Below, one piece after another: positions 24,376 to 37,005 of a DNA stretch of 64,000 nt. How positions within the stretch are numbered: position 1 is the first letter of the stretch; each line of letters opens with the position of its first letter. The stretch comes from Hoplostethus atlanticus. Taxonomy: Eukaryota; Chordata; Actinopteri; Trachichthyiformes; Trachichthyidae. Below the pieces are notes generated by a model. That model was not told the origin of the DNA and ran no database searches. It was given only the letters and a program-made list of their open reading frames with translations. The translations under genes were made by a program, and so were the position numbers. The stretch lies in contig JAXDDX010000034.1 of assembly GCA_034670405.1 (NCBI GenBank), positions 2,157,501 through 2,221,500 of the forward strand, in the 5' to 3' direction.

Positions 24376-26400
24376 CTGGGTAGAGGAACCAGGACGCCAT
24401 TAATAATGATGAGGTGGTGTAATTGAGGCTTAGAGAGCACCGGTCTGGCAGTCCGGGTGGATTTAGTGCCTGCTGATGCAACACATCAGCTCTGGCCCAG
24501 CGAGGAGAGAAGTTGATGGACATGTAACAAAGAGGGAAATCATGGACTTGCCTCTGGACTATAAGAGCAGAAATTAGAGGTAGTAGTCTGTGTTTCCATC
24601 CCTCTGGAGAGAGTCTAAATCTGTCTAGCTAAGAATGAGCTTGTGCACAACATTCTCCTCACGTTTTGTTAGAGAAAAAATATGACCGGCAGAGAGAAAG
24701 ACTGCGAGGTGAGAGAGGAGGACACGCAGGGGGAAATTATTTCAATTTCTAACGTTTGGTAAGGTATTCACCCTCATGAAGTGTCATGACACTTCTTTCT
24801 TTTGCGTGCAGAAAGAAGGATGAGGAGTATATTTTTGTATTGATCCTAGCTACAAAAAGTGAGTTTGAAAAACCCAAGTTGTTTTCTTTTCCCCAAGAAT
24901 TGTGATGAACCTTTCTTAAAGTTAAAAGTTGTACAGACAAAAAAACAACTTATAATGCTGAGAATGCTCATATAGCTTATGACACAATAACGTGAATGTA
25001 CTGGGAATGATGTTCAGTCTTTTGTCTATTTATTCCATATGAAGTCATTTTCATGTATTTCATCAATCAACACTAAAATGTTTCAGTGGTTTTCAGCTGT
25101 TATTGATATGTAGCATTGCTAGCACGCGCAAGTTCCTTTGAAAACCATTTGATGTAAATATGCAAAAATAAGTAGCTGCTTAAGGCGTTTGATCCAGTAA
25201 TGGTGATTTTTGAAACGATGGAAATAGGTGCACATTCAAGAATTATATATATTTGGTTCCTTAAATATTGAGTGTGTACTCTATCCAGTACAATATGTAC
25301 AGTATGTGTGTATGCATGTATGTATGTTGGGGAAATACAGTAATAAAAGATTGTTGCTTGATTAAACTGAATTTATCAGTGGTAGCTGGTATTGTTCAGG
25401 GAATGTAAAGGCATTAGCACAGAGAACTCACTGGTTAATTCACTGGTTAAAGTATAGACATACCTCTGAAAAGAGAGCAGGTCAGTAGTACGCCTAGACG
25501 CTCCCTGGGTACAGGCAAAAAAAAAAATTTGTACTGTTTTTTAAATAGACTTCTTTTTTGTGGTTCCTATTTAGAGAGTGGTGCTTTTCCACACCTCAAT
25601 TATAGCTGAGAGATCACCTTTGTTAGCTGTGAGGCTTTGGTCAAACCCAAAATTCAGGGTGCCCCCCACATGTCTAAAAACAATAGGGGTCACTCACTCC
25701 CCCGACATCAACAGGATCCTCTGTAAAGATCCCTAAACTATTAGCAGCTCAGTGCCTTGCTCTTGGGCACATAGGCAGCCGTACATATGGATAGATGTGG
25801 GTGGCACCAGCCTCGTCAACATCAAGCCAAATTACTGAACTCTTTGCTATCCCAACAATCAACAATGTTTTGGCAAAGGGTGCACTGTAAAGGTCAAACG
25901 ACTATGAAGAATGTGTCATAGAACAGAAAAAGAATATTAGGATTTTGGATGGAGCCAGTATGTCTGGCTTTATATTGTTCACATATTTAATTTATGGGCA
26001 ACAACACAAAACTATTCTTGTAAATGATTTCCATGATTTTAACAGAGAAAATAACTTGAGGCAACAAACATCTGATACATGTGATGGGTTTGTTGTGTGT
26101 GTATTGTTTGCCATGTGCTTGCCTGCATCTTGTTCAGTTTGGACAAATGATTTGATATGCTCTGTGTGCTTTTTGCTTCTCAAAGATAATTGTAGGTTTC
26201 TCAAAGCACTGGATTGATGCTTTATTGTCACTAAATGTCCAAGCTATTGTTGATGTGGTACTTGGGCTAATGCCTATGATTATGGTCTGCTGTTAATGTG
26301 CTGTCAAGATCTTGTATTCATCAGTACATAAGGTGATGCCAAAGCTGAGGAGGTTTTCATTCTTTTTTGATGGTTGCTGTTCAATAAAGTTGTTTTTTTT
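24376..26400 (+). other. tmtops: Probable 3' UTR of the TMT opsin with polyadenylation signal
   Basis: Downstream of the stop the first well-formed cleavage signal is AATAAA at 26383-26388, followed directly by a T/GT-rich element (GTTGTTTTTTTTC), the usual arrangement at a poly(A) site. An earlier AATAAA near 25344 is in a less convincing context. If 26383 is used, the UTR is about 2 kb. Transcript data would be needed to choose between them. A perfect 18-base palindrome lies at 24778-24795. Confidence 0.5.
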
Positions 26401-27754
26401 CTAAAGCAATGCACACTATATTCCTGTGTCATGATCCTGTTTGAATGTTTGCCTAGAAACTAGAGTGGTGTAACTTATATAAGAGTTGCTATAGTGATAT
26501 ATAAATAAGTCACATAGCATATAGTCACAATATAGTTGCACGGAAGGCCAGGATGATTACCTGGGATTTCATCGCTTAATATAAAAGTTACCTTAGAAGA
26601 ACTTGGCAAACTACTAATGCAATACAGCTATCTAGAATGTAATACACTTTAAGTTTCAATTGAGGCCCACAGACTATTACATTTCAGCACCACACTAGGT
26701 CAGTCCTGGTCACACGATAGTTTTTCCACTGCAGACCTCAATCAAGTTTGAACTAACCTCCATCTCCACACAGTCCAATGACTAAATACTCTAAATACTC
26801 AAACTTTCCAATCCCATCTTGCCAGATTTCTTTTTTTTTTTGAATCACTCAGACTCTTTGTTTCAATCCTTAACCCCCAATTGTTCAAACCCTTAGTTGG
26901 AACCCAGTTTTTTAAGTAAGTTAAGTTATAAAAACATATTTCCAGCTGCAGCTCGGGGAAGTTAACTGTTGGGGGAGGGAAGGTTACACAGAGCAGGTCC
27001 TCTGGTGCAGTTGGTGATTAAGAGCCTTGTTCAAGGGCAAAACACGGACAGTTCCCAAATGAAATACCACTATTAGTGTTAGTAATAATTGACTAAACTT
27101 GATGGTTGAGTTTTTTTCCAAGAATGCAATATTTTTTTTTTATCATCAAAATTGCTATTACATGATCATTTCAGATTTTTACTATTTCAATTTAGATCAC
27201 TTCAGAAAACGTGAATGTCTTCAGTGAGACTTTGATATGCCACAAGGTACAATAACACTTACATCTTAAAATAATTAAATCCTCTTATCGTTATCAATTA
27301 TTAATGGGTGATTATTACATTATTGACTGAACATTTATAGACTGAACCTGTCCCGGTAGTGGTATTTCAAGTACAGTGCTCTGTTCTCAGCAAATTCTCC
27401 ACACCTCTTTAAGGTGTCAGTGCACCTTCAGGCATGTACCATTTGTTTTTTTTGTGTATTGCTCGGCCCTGTTTACTATAAAGCCCCTGGTGAGTCGAGA
27501 TAAGAGACAACCCCGATAATCAACATGGCTGTGAGACGGCGTTGGTGTTGGACTCCATTAGCCAGAACCCCCGGGCTTAATGTCTGATTAAGCAGCTGAA
27601 TAGCCTCGCAACGCCCCGTCCTCCATCAGGGCTGGAGCAGGGATGAATGGAGTGAATGGACCCCTTTTGTCACCAATCCTCTCACCTTTGGGCATAAAAA
27701 GAGCCAGTCAGTTGTCTTGATAAATAGCCACCCAGTGAGGGCCTACGTCAAAAT

Positions 27755-27824
<70 letters not shown>

Positions 27825-29222
27825 TTTAGCTGTGGAGAACATCAAAGGCTCCTTGATTCAGTCAGCAGAAAAAACAAAAAGGATTAGGTAATGAAATGCT
27901 GCCTTTTAGCTCTGGAGTTTTTTTAGCTAAACTATATGGAGAGAAGGATCCATAGCAGCAACAGTGCAAAACTCTCTCCTTTTTAGTTAGATTATAAACT
28001 ATTACATTATATTATAGCAATATTACGATGTCCATATTTCATCCAGGTTTAGTCACATGGATCAGTTTGAGCAAACACAACCAACAGACATCTTCAGTCT
28101 TCACATCTGTGGTGACGGTCTTAAGCAGCATATTTCAAGACATTCCCTGAGAGAGCTGCCCCTTGGGGTCTACCTGCACAATACATTCATCCTACTGTCA
28201 GCTGGTGGATTTGAGGCAGGGCACATAGCAACACTAGCACACGTTGCAGCTGATAGGCGACTTGCGACCAACTTTTCTACGCAGACAAAGGAGAACACAG
28301 AGGCAACCGTAATTAATCGCTCGGCATTGCCTTGGTCATACAAGATGGATGGACTTCGGGCGGCTGGTTTTTCAAGGTGGTGTGAATGCGTGGTTATGCA
28401 CCAAATGAGGCGTGCGTGACCTCTAGTCTAGGACGGCCAGTCTTCAAGCACTTTCTTCAAACAAGTCTGGTGACTCACCCTGTAAGTGAGATGAGGTACT
28501 GTATGTGTCCACCTGGACTAAAAGTAGCTGAACAGCATATCCAACACCATTTTCCTCATCGTCGTCGCCGTACTGTTGCTGCATCAATCTGATGTGAATA
28601 ACGTATGTCTGTATTTATCACATAAATTGAACACATGAATTGCGCAATCAGTGTATTATCTAATTCGTCCCACAATGTTTTTTTCCTGGAGGCTACACAG
28701 CATTTATGAAGCCATGACGTAAAAATCTGCTTGTAGAGCTAACTCTCCATTAGCCATTGGGATGATAGGATGAGTCCGACTGGATCACTATTTTGCAGCA
28801 CATCTCGGGGGAGATACTGCATGTCAGGCATTTATTTCTGAGATAAAGTGTGTTAGCAGTTCATTAATACATAGAACTGCACGAGTAACGATCCGCCTCC
28901 CCAATCAGCAGTGTTGTATTAATGAATATAGAATAAAGAGACCCCAAATAAGTACTAATGACTTAGAGTACACAAAGATGACGCTGCTAATCAGTGTAAC
29001 TGTTGTGTTATGCAATCTGAACTCATCTGGGAGTTCTCATGAAGGAAGACGACGCAATTTCCACAGTTGTACAGTAATGATAATTAAAGGTTTCATGTTT
29101 CATGGTGCTGCTTTGTTTATGCTCATATTTCAGTTGTAGCAGGCAGGATGTCATTTAGTTAGAGTGGGACAACAGACTGCACAAAGAGTAAAGAGGGTCT
29201 TGGGGAAGTCTTGAAGTCAATC
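26401..29222. other. Intergenic, no gene seen
   Basis: AT-rich with no supported exon, apart from the (CT)30 tract at 27761. The open frame at 28057-28419 matches nothing I recognise. Confidence 0.5.
27761..27821. repeat. (CT)30 microsatellite
   Basis: Uninterrupted CT run of about 60 bases. Confidence 0.97.
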
Positions 29223-29930
29223 TAAATTACTGTCATTTAGCAGACGCTTTTATCCAAAGCGACTTACAATAAGTGCATTCAACATAGGTAGGCAAGAAAA
29301 CTACTAGTCACCAGAAATCATAAGTGCATTTCCTTCCTAAACAAGCAACTAAGAGCATAACTAGTGCTAAGGTAAAAGTGCAATAAGTTAGCTACCTACT
29401 TTTTACTTAAACAAATGAGACAAATAAGTAAATCAAATAAACAAGAGCTAATAAACAAGAGCTCAGACAAATAAGTGAAGACAAATAGGCAAGTGCTAAG
29501 AGGAAGGGTCAGGGTAGTGTTTCTTGAAGAGGTGGTTTTTCAGCCTGCGGCGAAAGATGGGCAGCGACTCAGCTGTCCTGACATCAGTGGGGAGTTCATT
29601 CCACCACTGTGGGGCCAGAACAGAGAAAAGCTGTGACCGTGTAGATCTTGACCAAGGCTTGACCATAGCCTGGAGGTAAGAAGGAGCTGTTCCTTTCACT
29701 GCCCTATAGGCTAGCACCAGGGTCTTGAACTGGATGCGAGCTGCTACAGGGAGCCAGTGTAGAGAACGGAGAAGGGTAGTTGTATGGGAGAACTTGGGGC
29801 GGTTGAACACCAGACGAGCTGCAGCTTTCTGAACAAGCTCCAGAGGTCTGATGGCAGACGCCGGGGCACCAGCAAGGAGGGAGTTGGAGTAGTCCAGGCG
29901 GGAGATGACAATAGCCTGGATGAGCACAAT
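29223..29930 (-). mobile_element. L2-like LINE, 5'-truncated 3' end
   Basis: On the minus strand, 29927 to 29496 is an unbroken frame of 143 codons ending in a stop. It reads QAIVISRLDYSNSLLAGAP, then LELVQKAAARLVFNRPKFSH, RSLHWLPVAARIQFKTLVLA, YRAVKGTAPSYLQ, WWNELPTDVRTAESLPIFRR and RLKNHLFKKH. This is the conserved C-terminal domain after the reverse transcriptase in L2/CR1-group LINEs. The RT core and endonuclease are missing, a normal result of incomplete target-primed reverse transcription. The remaining 270 bases (29495 to 29223) are the 3' UTR and tail, ending in GTCGCTTTGGATAAAAGCG then TCTGCTAAATGACAG. The open frame suggests this insertion is younger than the copy at 11770. The family name is by similarity only. 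Confidence 0.88.
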
Positions 29931-30324
29931 CTACAATTGCTCTCCTCTGGGTGTCATCACTAGATCAAAAGAAACGGAAAACAAGCACAGGAACAAATCA
30001 CACTGTTTTGTTTCTTTCTTTGTTAGTTTTCAGCTTCAGGTAAGCACCAACAGGCTCCCCATGAATGAAGTTCAGCCTCGGTCCTCTTTGAACAACACAG
30101 TTCTTGTAAGCCTGCAGAGCTACGAGGAACAGCTTGCTGGTCTGACTCCATATCAGACGGCTAGCTGGATAATTGAATTCATAGCTATATACAACTCATG
30201 CCCTGACACAGATGTTCAGCTCAGTGGATCTCTTTAATGTCACCGACCAGAGAGAGGTGTGTACTGTTCTAATGACTCAAATAGCAACTTGATTAACACT
30301 CTTTCGTGCCTATGCAGTAGTTAC

Positions 30325-30440
30325 ATTACATTACAGTCATTTAGCAGACTCTTTTATCCAAAGCAATTTACAAAGGTGATAGTTGACACTATGTGGGGTT
30401 TGAACCCACAACCCTGAGACTGAGAGTCTCTCTTAACAGG
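30325..30440 (-). mobile_element. 3' tail fragment of the same LINE/SINE family
   Basis: TTACATTACATTACAGTCA followed by TTTAGCAGACTCTTTTATCC is the reverse complement of the TGTAA-repeat tail motif seen at 29223 and 57650. A segment with GGGTTTGAACCCACAACCCT adjoins it, a teleost repeat motif. About 400 bases separate it from the larger copy on the same strand. Confidence 0.65.
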
Positions 30441-31970
30441 TAAAGAATTTATTTGTTATGTATGTATTGTTGCATCCTTGTATTGAGCAAGACATGCTTA
30501 AGCATTGCTGTTTTTGGACACAGGATGCAGGGTTTTCACCAAGCCACCAGTAATGAATGTAATCCTAGACGCCGCCATATTCCAACGGTCTTTCCCGACT
30601 TAGTTCCTCTCTGCACTCGCCCTATTCATTCATGGTCTCAATGCTTCAAATTAGCGTTAAAAGATCCCCGTTCCGTCGTTTCACTAGCCCTAGGCCTTTT
30701 CACTTTAGGTTTAAGTCTGCTGAGCTTTTCCTTCCTGGCTTCTCTGCCCTCCAGATCCAGGGTTTTTTTTAGTGCTAATGATTGCCGCTTTGGTGACAGG
30801 GGTGCTGATATGTGATTTGTTCCTTATCGCTGGATTTCACTGAGCCAAAGCGACTGACTTCACAAGTAGTACTGATCAATGCAGGGTCCCTGCACTCACT
30901 CTGTCAAGCATCTCTTGTTTTCTTTGGTGTATTTTAACTGTTCTGTTTTCAGGATTTTGTTTTCTAATGGGCTCAGGATGAGAATAATGTTCTTGTTGAT
31001 GTTTTGCAATGATATGGGACCTTTAAAGGAATAATCTGTGACATTATCACAGAAATAAATGTCGGTTTTGTATTCTCCATCACTGATTGATATAAAACTT
31101 TTAAAATCACAGCTAAGGGAATTTCAGGAATTCTGTCGTGTTGAATCTCATAAAACCTCAAAGCCTTCACAGATCGGTGGTGATCAAGTGCTCACCCGGT
31201 GTACTGATCAGTGGGTTGATGCTCCATTAAATGCAACGGCAAATATAACCCAATGTTCTGAATAACTGCAAGTCCACTTTTTGGATTGGGCTCTGGCAAA
31301 GTTCACAAGACTTCAGAGGGAGAGGGGGAGTGATCCCGGAGGAGGAAGATGTGTGAAACATGTCAGGATCTGCTCTTGTCTTTTATGAACAGAGACTATA
31401 TTCTACAGAGGAACATCAACTAGATTGACCCAGCAGATCACTCAAGGGCGCTGCCACTTAACAACATGCATTTTGGGGGGTTTGAAGCCTGGGTCATCAG
31501 TGACCACATTCAATCTCCATCCGTTTGTTCATATCTGACATGCCCTCTCAAATCTGGCTGGTCTTTGTGTACCCAATATAACTAAACCTGTTGAATTATT
31601 AGTGTTATGAAATGAATTGTAACATATTGGCTATATGTTTTTTGAGTGAATTCCCTTTGATTTACTGCTCCTATTCTTTCTGGTCTGTGTTATGTGTTGG
31701 ACCAGTAAGGTTGTGCTGTGTGGGTAGCAGAACTATGGGTTACTGGAACTTGGAATTAACTGTATTTGTTTGATGACTGTATGTGGACGTGTAGGCGAGG
31801 TGCCAGGGACAGCAGCTGAGAGTGCTGCTCATTCATTACATACATTTTCCTTACAAAGCGCATGGTAATTCACTGATGTTTTATTTTGTCAGAGAGTTTA
31901 AAATATGGTTGTAAAAATATGATCATTTCCAAGGTCACTGTACAATTTTGTTATATTTGCCATCTGGCAG
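30441..31970. other. Intergenic, no gene seen
   Basis: No exon is supported. The sequence CTTTAAAGGAATAATCTGTGA near 31020 resembles one end of the TTAA-flanked MITE type found whole at 46834, but no partner end was found. Confidence 0.4.
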
Positions 31971-32520
31971 CAGCGGTTTGTTTGTAGAACTGGGTAGTTA
32001 GCGTGACAGACACTTCATCAGGAAGCAGATTAATGGCTCAGAGGAAGGCAAGTGTGCTAAAAAGGAAGGCGACCGTCTTTGATCCAAAACTAGGGTGAAC
32101 ATCGATGTAGCCTTCCCCAGATAAAAAGCACTCGTGATGAGGAGGGACTGAGGGAGCGATGCATGAGGCTCTTGGAGTGCTAATAGACTGGTAGATCCAT
32201 TGCTAACGTTACTGTAAGCAGTCATCTTTTATTGATTGTCATCTGTTGAGTTTTGGCCTGCGGCGACTTTAGCAGATAGGCAGTAATGGAACCACTTGTC
32301 TCGGTAGAAAAGCCCATCCTGGTTTGTTTGTGCTGTGGGAGCTGCTGTCAGTCCAGAGACGTCCCATTACTGACCTCTGGGAAATGGCAGTGCAAAACAC
32401 CACAGGGATGACCAGCTCATCACCAAAGATGACGCCAAAATAAAATAAAATAAAAAAAACAATCTCGCTTTTTCACTTTAAATTCCTTCAAGGCTTTTTC
32501 AAGGTTCTTACTTTCTACCA
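31971..32520. repeat. Unnamed dispersed repeat, copy 1
   Basis: The region shares ordered blocks with 46102-46420: CAGCGGTTTG; GAACTGGGTAGTTAGC against GAACTGGGTAATTAGC; CTCTGGGAAATGGCAGTGCA against CTCTGGGAAGTGCAGTGCA; then the ACACCACAG/GATGA blocks. Copy 1 is longer because about 230 extra bases lie between the first two anchor pairs and the last two. The element class was not determined. Confidence 0.55.
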
Positions 32521-35500
32521 GCCACAAATGTAGTCTCTATTCACTCTTCTATTGTACCGCCTTCTGGTAATGTGTTTACCCTACTCATAGTCAAAAGTCT
32601 GTCTGTGAGTCATACTCAGCCCCTGCTCTCGCACACTCAAAGCGTGATTATTTCTGCCTTTTTATAGCGTATGTGGGTGTAACCAAGGTGCTGGGCCAGT
32701 CTTGCTCCCTGCTATCACAGGTCGGGGGCTGTTCCCTCCCCAGAGCTCTCTTTCCAAGCTGTCACATGAGGTCTTGCCCTAGTTGTCAGCTGCTCTATCC
32801 AGTAACAAAACAACAGGGGACATTAAAGCATTTGCAGCCAGAGTTCATGATTCTGTGTTTTGATGGGACAAGAACCAAAAAAAAAAAAAAGAAGCGATAT
32901 TGTACTTCAGACAGTGTCCCAAACAAGCACTGATCACATAATTACACCTTTCACGTGATTGGTCCCTGCTAATCAGTGAAATCGCCTGGTGTAGCGTTTG
33001 GTTTTAGTGAAAACCCGCCGTCTCTTGTGATTGAGTAGACCACACCGGCTGTACGTGGCAAACTGTGTCAGGATTTTACCCCGTACCTGACCGGTTCAGA
33101 TGTCGACATTGTTGAACCCTAGGCTGCGATAGAGCAGAGCCGGTATAAAGCGATCACAGACCGACCGGCCGGGCTGGTAAACATGAGCGGTGTCACATGA
33201 TTTCTGGGTAGTGAAGTGTTTCAAACAGTTGCTGCCGTTTGGAGACGCCAGCGCGTGACGTTGCCTGGTGCAGCTTTGAATGTGAACTCTGCTCCACCGT
33301 TCAATATTGGAGTGCTCATGTAGTATAGGTGCATGGTGGAGGAACTTGTGGAGGAAGTAGACGCAAAAATGCTGTTACTCTCTTCCTCTTCTCATCTCAT
33401 CTGCATTTCGTCTTCGCTTATGTCCGTTTTGTTATATAGCTCATAAGAATTCAAACCCATTCCTACATGCAAACAAACAAAGAGGGCAAACAAAGCTCTG
33501 CAAAGAAAAAGAAAAGCAAGGAGAGAAGCAGATTGATTGGCAGATGTGCACACAAAGCCGTATGCCTGCACAGACAGACAGACAGACAGACAGACACAGA
33601 TGTCTGGATGTCTGATTGCTATAATTAATTAAAATCGAAACATAATGCCCTTCTGAAATAATTACATTCTATGAAAACAAAAAAGGCCTGGACTTGTACA
33701 TTTTTTGTTCATATTAACTGAAAAACATTGAGCTACGTTTTAGACAATATGGATTTCCTAGGCTATGGCTTACTTCCTCAGTGAGTGCAGTTGATCTACT
33801 GGAGTAATACTAAAGAACCACTGTGGAACAATAATGATTCAACATGGAACCATAACAGGACCAACAAGTACAGACTCGAGACAGTCCCACAGCGCATAGA
33901 TAGGAATGAAGTGGAAGGACATGATGATGATGTAAGGAGACTCTCATACTGAAGGTGTCATGACATCAATAAATGCCACGTCTTTGTCTTGTCACTTGAA
34001 CCATCGAAATGCTCCCACCCTTCCCGTCACTGGTTCAAACAGCACACTGTTTATACGTGGGGATGATGAAAGGTTCTTTTTGAATACACGGGGGGGAGCT
34101 AAGATTCATAGTCACAATAATACTTATTAATACTTAACTTATAGGTACAGCTCCATAAAGAACAAACATGATTTGTAGAAAATGATTTTCTCAAGTGCTG
34201 TAAAAACCATGATGAAGTTTGATTAACGCGCTGGTACAGAGGAGGGAAGTGTCTAATCCCTGACTGACCTGAATTGGAGTCTTGATGACCAAAGGTGCTG
34301 CACCAATGGCACAGTGGTATAAAGCAGCATTACTGTTTCTGCTGAGCTCAGAGCAATTATACGTCCAAGCTGTTGTTCAAATGACATTCAACCACCATTT
34401 AGCCCACAAAAAAACGTCTGATCAATCCTCTTTCTTAGATCTGTCTTCATCTGTCGATGTGCGCCACAGCTTGACAGACTTGCGACATACTTAAGCCCAA
34501 TCATATGGCTCTAATTGGAGCCATGGGATGGAGTAAGGAGGCCAAATGGACAGTATCAGGTTATCTGTCCTGGGAAGTCAAGAAAGACTATCTGCAAATA
34601 GATCCCACACTGAGGTTTCCCCTCTGACAGGGAACTCTTTGAATTGCTTTTGCTTTCCAAAGATGTCTTTGAAAACCACATATTGTTATCTATGTAAATC
34701 AAAGTATTTATCTGAGATGAAAAAAAAACAGTTAAGGAAAAAAGTTGTCTGGTTCATCTGAGAAGTGGACACTTGAATCTATCAGCAATAATAAATTCCA
34801 AATGTGTGTGTGTTATTAACTTTTGTTTTTCCTTCATGATTGACAGTTTCCGTCAATTGAAATGAATGAATGGATGAAATAATAAAGGAGTAGCTCAATA
34901 ATCTGCGTTGGGAAGTTATTCAAAATGTACGTGTTCTCCCCAAGCTCTATTGTTAACAACACTGTCAGCAGGTCTGACACAAGCGTGGGTCTGGCATTTG
35001 AAGAGAAAACAATTGAAACAAAATATGCTTGAAATGAAGTGAGGCAGCTTTCTTTGTGCGCACGTCACAGTGATTTATGTTGAAGCCGTGCTGTCTCTGT
35101 AATCACCCGCGAGCACGGGCCAAGCTTGATTACAGAATTGAATTACTTAGACAATGGCTGGCGGGAATTAACGGAGTCAAAAATGGGAGGTTATTATGCA
35201 GGACCATGTTAATAATTGTCCCATCCGGTATTATGGGACCCTGGGAGTGAGGAGGGAAATGAATATAAATATGACTTATTTTTGCCACCGCTCTCCAAAT
35301 TGGATGAATGGATACATGGATGGATTTTTACAGGATATGTGCAAAGTACCTGATATTCTCAGATGGGCTCCTCCGTAAAGAGGGCAGGGTAAGAAGTGAA
35401 ATTGAGGGTGACGAGAGAGTGAAAAAGGAAGAGTACAAAAGGTAATCGAACGCCCTGTAAGGGGAAGTGCTTATAGCAGCAGCTGAACTGGGCCCAAAAG

Positions 35501-36494
35501 TGACATTTTCGCTGTTTATGCATTCTTGTTCATAACATAATAATGCTCATTCTATTCAATTCAGTACTTGTATAGAATCAATTTGCAAAGTTATTTTTGC
35601 TGCAGAGGGTTGTTCAGAGATTATTGTGGTGTCCCCAGTAGAGGGAATGCATTATTTTTCAAGTTTACAGTCTGTTGAAACTACAGAATGGCATGTTTGC
35701 ATAGGGTATGCCTGCAGGAGTGCATGTATGCTTGAGTGTGTGCATTTGTGCATGGTGTCTGTGTGTGTGTGTGTGTGTTTTCATGGTTTGATACTAGTAA
35801 CAAATATTAAGATGAACTGCATATTCGCCTCTGGGAGTTGAGACACAAGCTTTAAGTCAGTGCACTCTTGCTGTCCTTTTACGTACACAAACATACACAC
35901 ACACACACACACACTCCAAAACCACAATCAGAACCCAAAACAATTTCATGGTTCATAAAATTCAATTTCAGAGTTTCCAAGTTTACAGTTTGGCTATTCA
36001 ACAACAAGTAAGACCTAATATTTGGTACCGTATGTCGAAAGAATTAGAATTGTTTAGGCAATATGTATCAAACTTTGTTGGCAGTAGGAAAACCACATAC
36101 AAGATAAAAACTAAACATTTGTACTATTACAAATCCTTATTTTTTGTTATGTAACAATAAAAGCTCAGATGCGAGCCATGGAGTTCTTTCTGGAGCTCAA
36201 ATGGGTCGGCAACGATAGATAAGGGCCCTGATTGCTATGTTTGCATGAAAATGGCGGAGCACTTTACCAAATTATCCACTTTTCCACTTCCCTCCTTTCA
36301 CTCCTTTCTCTCTTTTAACCTTGGCTTCTCTGCTGTCTTCAGGCATCAGCGTTCAGAAACACCATTCCTGTTGATTTCCTTCTCTAGTTGGATCTTGGAA
36401 CCAGGCCTGTGGACATTGCATGTTTCTGAGTGGACTTTTTGGTGGTTTCACGTGGTGTGAAAGATCCAAAAAATTGCATGTGATATTTTGAGAG
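32521..36494. other. Intergenic, no gene seen
   Basis: The region includes an A-rich run at about 32877-32891 and a comparatively GC- and CpG-rich patch at 32985-33340 of unknown nature. It also has an (ACAG)n tract at 33571-33597, a GT tract at 35761-35778 and a CA tract at about 35894-35913. No exon is supported. Confidence 0.4.
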
Positions 36495-37005
36495 CAGGGC
36501 CGGCCCTAGACTTTTTGTAACGTGTTGCCACTTCACATGGCACTGAACCAACGTGTGTATTGTAAATATTAGTTTAAGCACACATAATGTACAAATAGGC
36601 ATGTAAAGACTAAAGTGGGACCTATTAGCAGCAACACTATCTTTAAATAGACTACAGTAAATACAGTATTTGTCTATTACCCCAAAACTGTCGAAGAATA
36701 GCTTGTGAAGATACTTATCCCGCAAAAAACCTTTTTACCACAGAAACCTGGGAGTGCTTGTTTCGTAGGAGACAGTAAATTACTTAGCCAACCTAAATTG
36801 TCCATTTCGCCCATCTCTGAGCTTATTGTTTTGTCACTATTTGTTGGCAAAAATGGCAAAAATGTTGTCCGTTTTTGTTTAGGAAGTTCAATTTTTATTT
36901 CATTATTGTCTCGTGTTCATTAAAAAAATCTTTTCTAGGGGCCCCCCAGAGACCAGGGGGCCTTAAGCAACTGCTTATATCTCTTAATGGGTGGGGCCGG
37001 CTCTG
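36495..37005. mobile_element. hAT-like non-autonomous DNA transposon (MITE)
   Basis: The 511-base element starts CAGGGCCGGCCCTAG and ends GTGGGGCCGGCTCTG. The inverted ends match at 12 of 15 positions and carry the CAGGGCCGGC-type terminus known from hAT elements. The flanks TTTGAGAG (36487-36494) and ACTGAGAG (37006-37013) agree at 6 of 8 bases, consistent with a decayed 8-base target duplication, the hAT hallmark. Near the right end is GGGGCCCCCCAGAGACCAGG then GGGCCTTAAGCAACTGC, also typical of this element group. It encodes no transposase, so mobilisation would have needed an enzyme supplied elsewhere. Confidence 0.75.

Noticed and set aside
24778..24795. Perfect 18-bp palindrome as an operator-like site in the opsin 3' UTR
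   Set aside because: It is short enough to be chance in 64 kb, and there is no supporting context.
28057..28419. 120-codon plus-strand frame
   Set aside because: No motif, no splice-site framing and no recognised family; the length is within chance expectation for 64 kb.
33571..33597. CRISPR-like regular repeat
   Set aside because: It is a plain (ACAG)n microsatellite; no spaced direct repeats are present, and the genome is eukaryotic.
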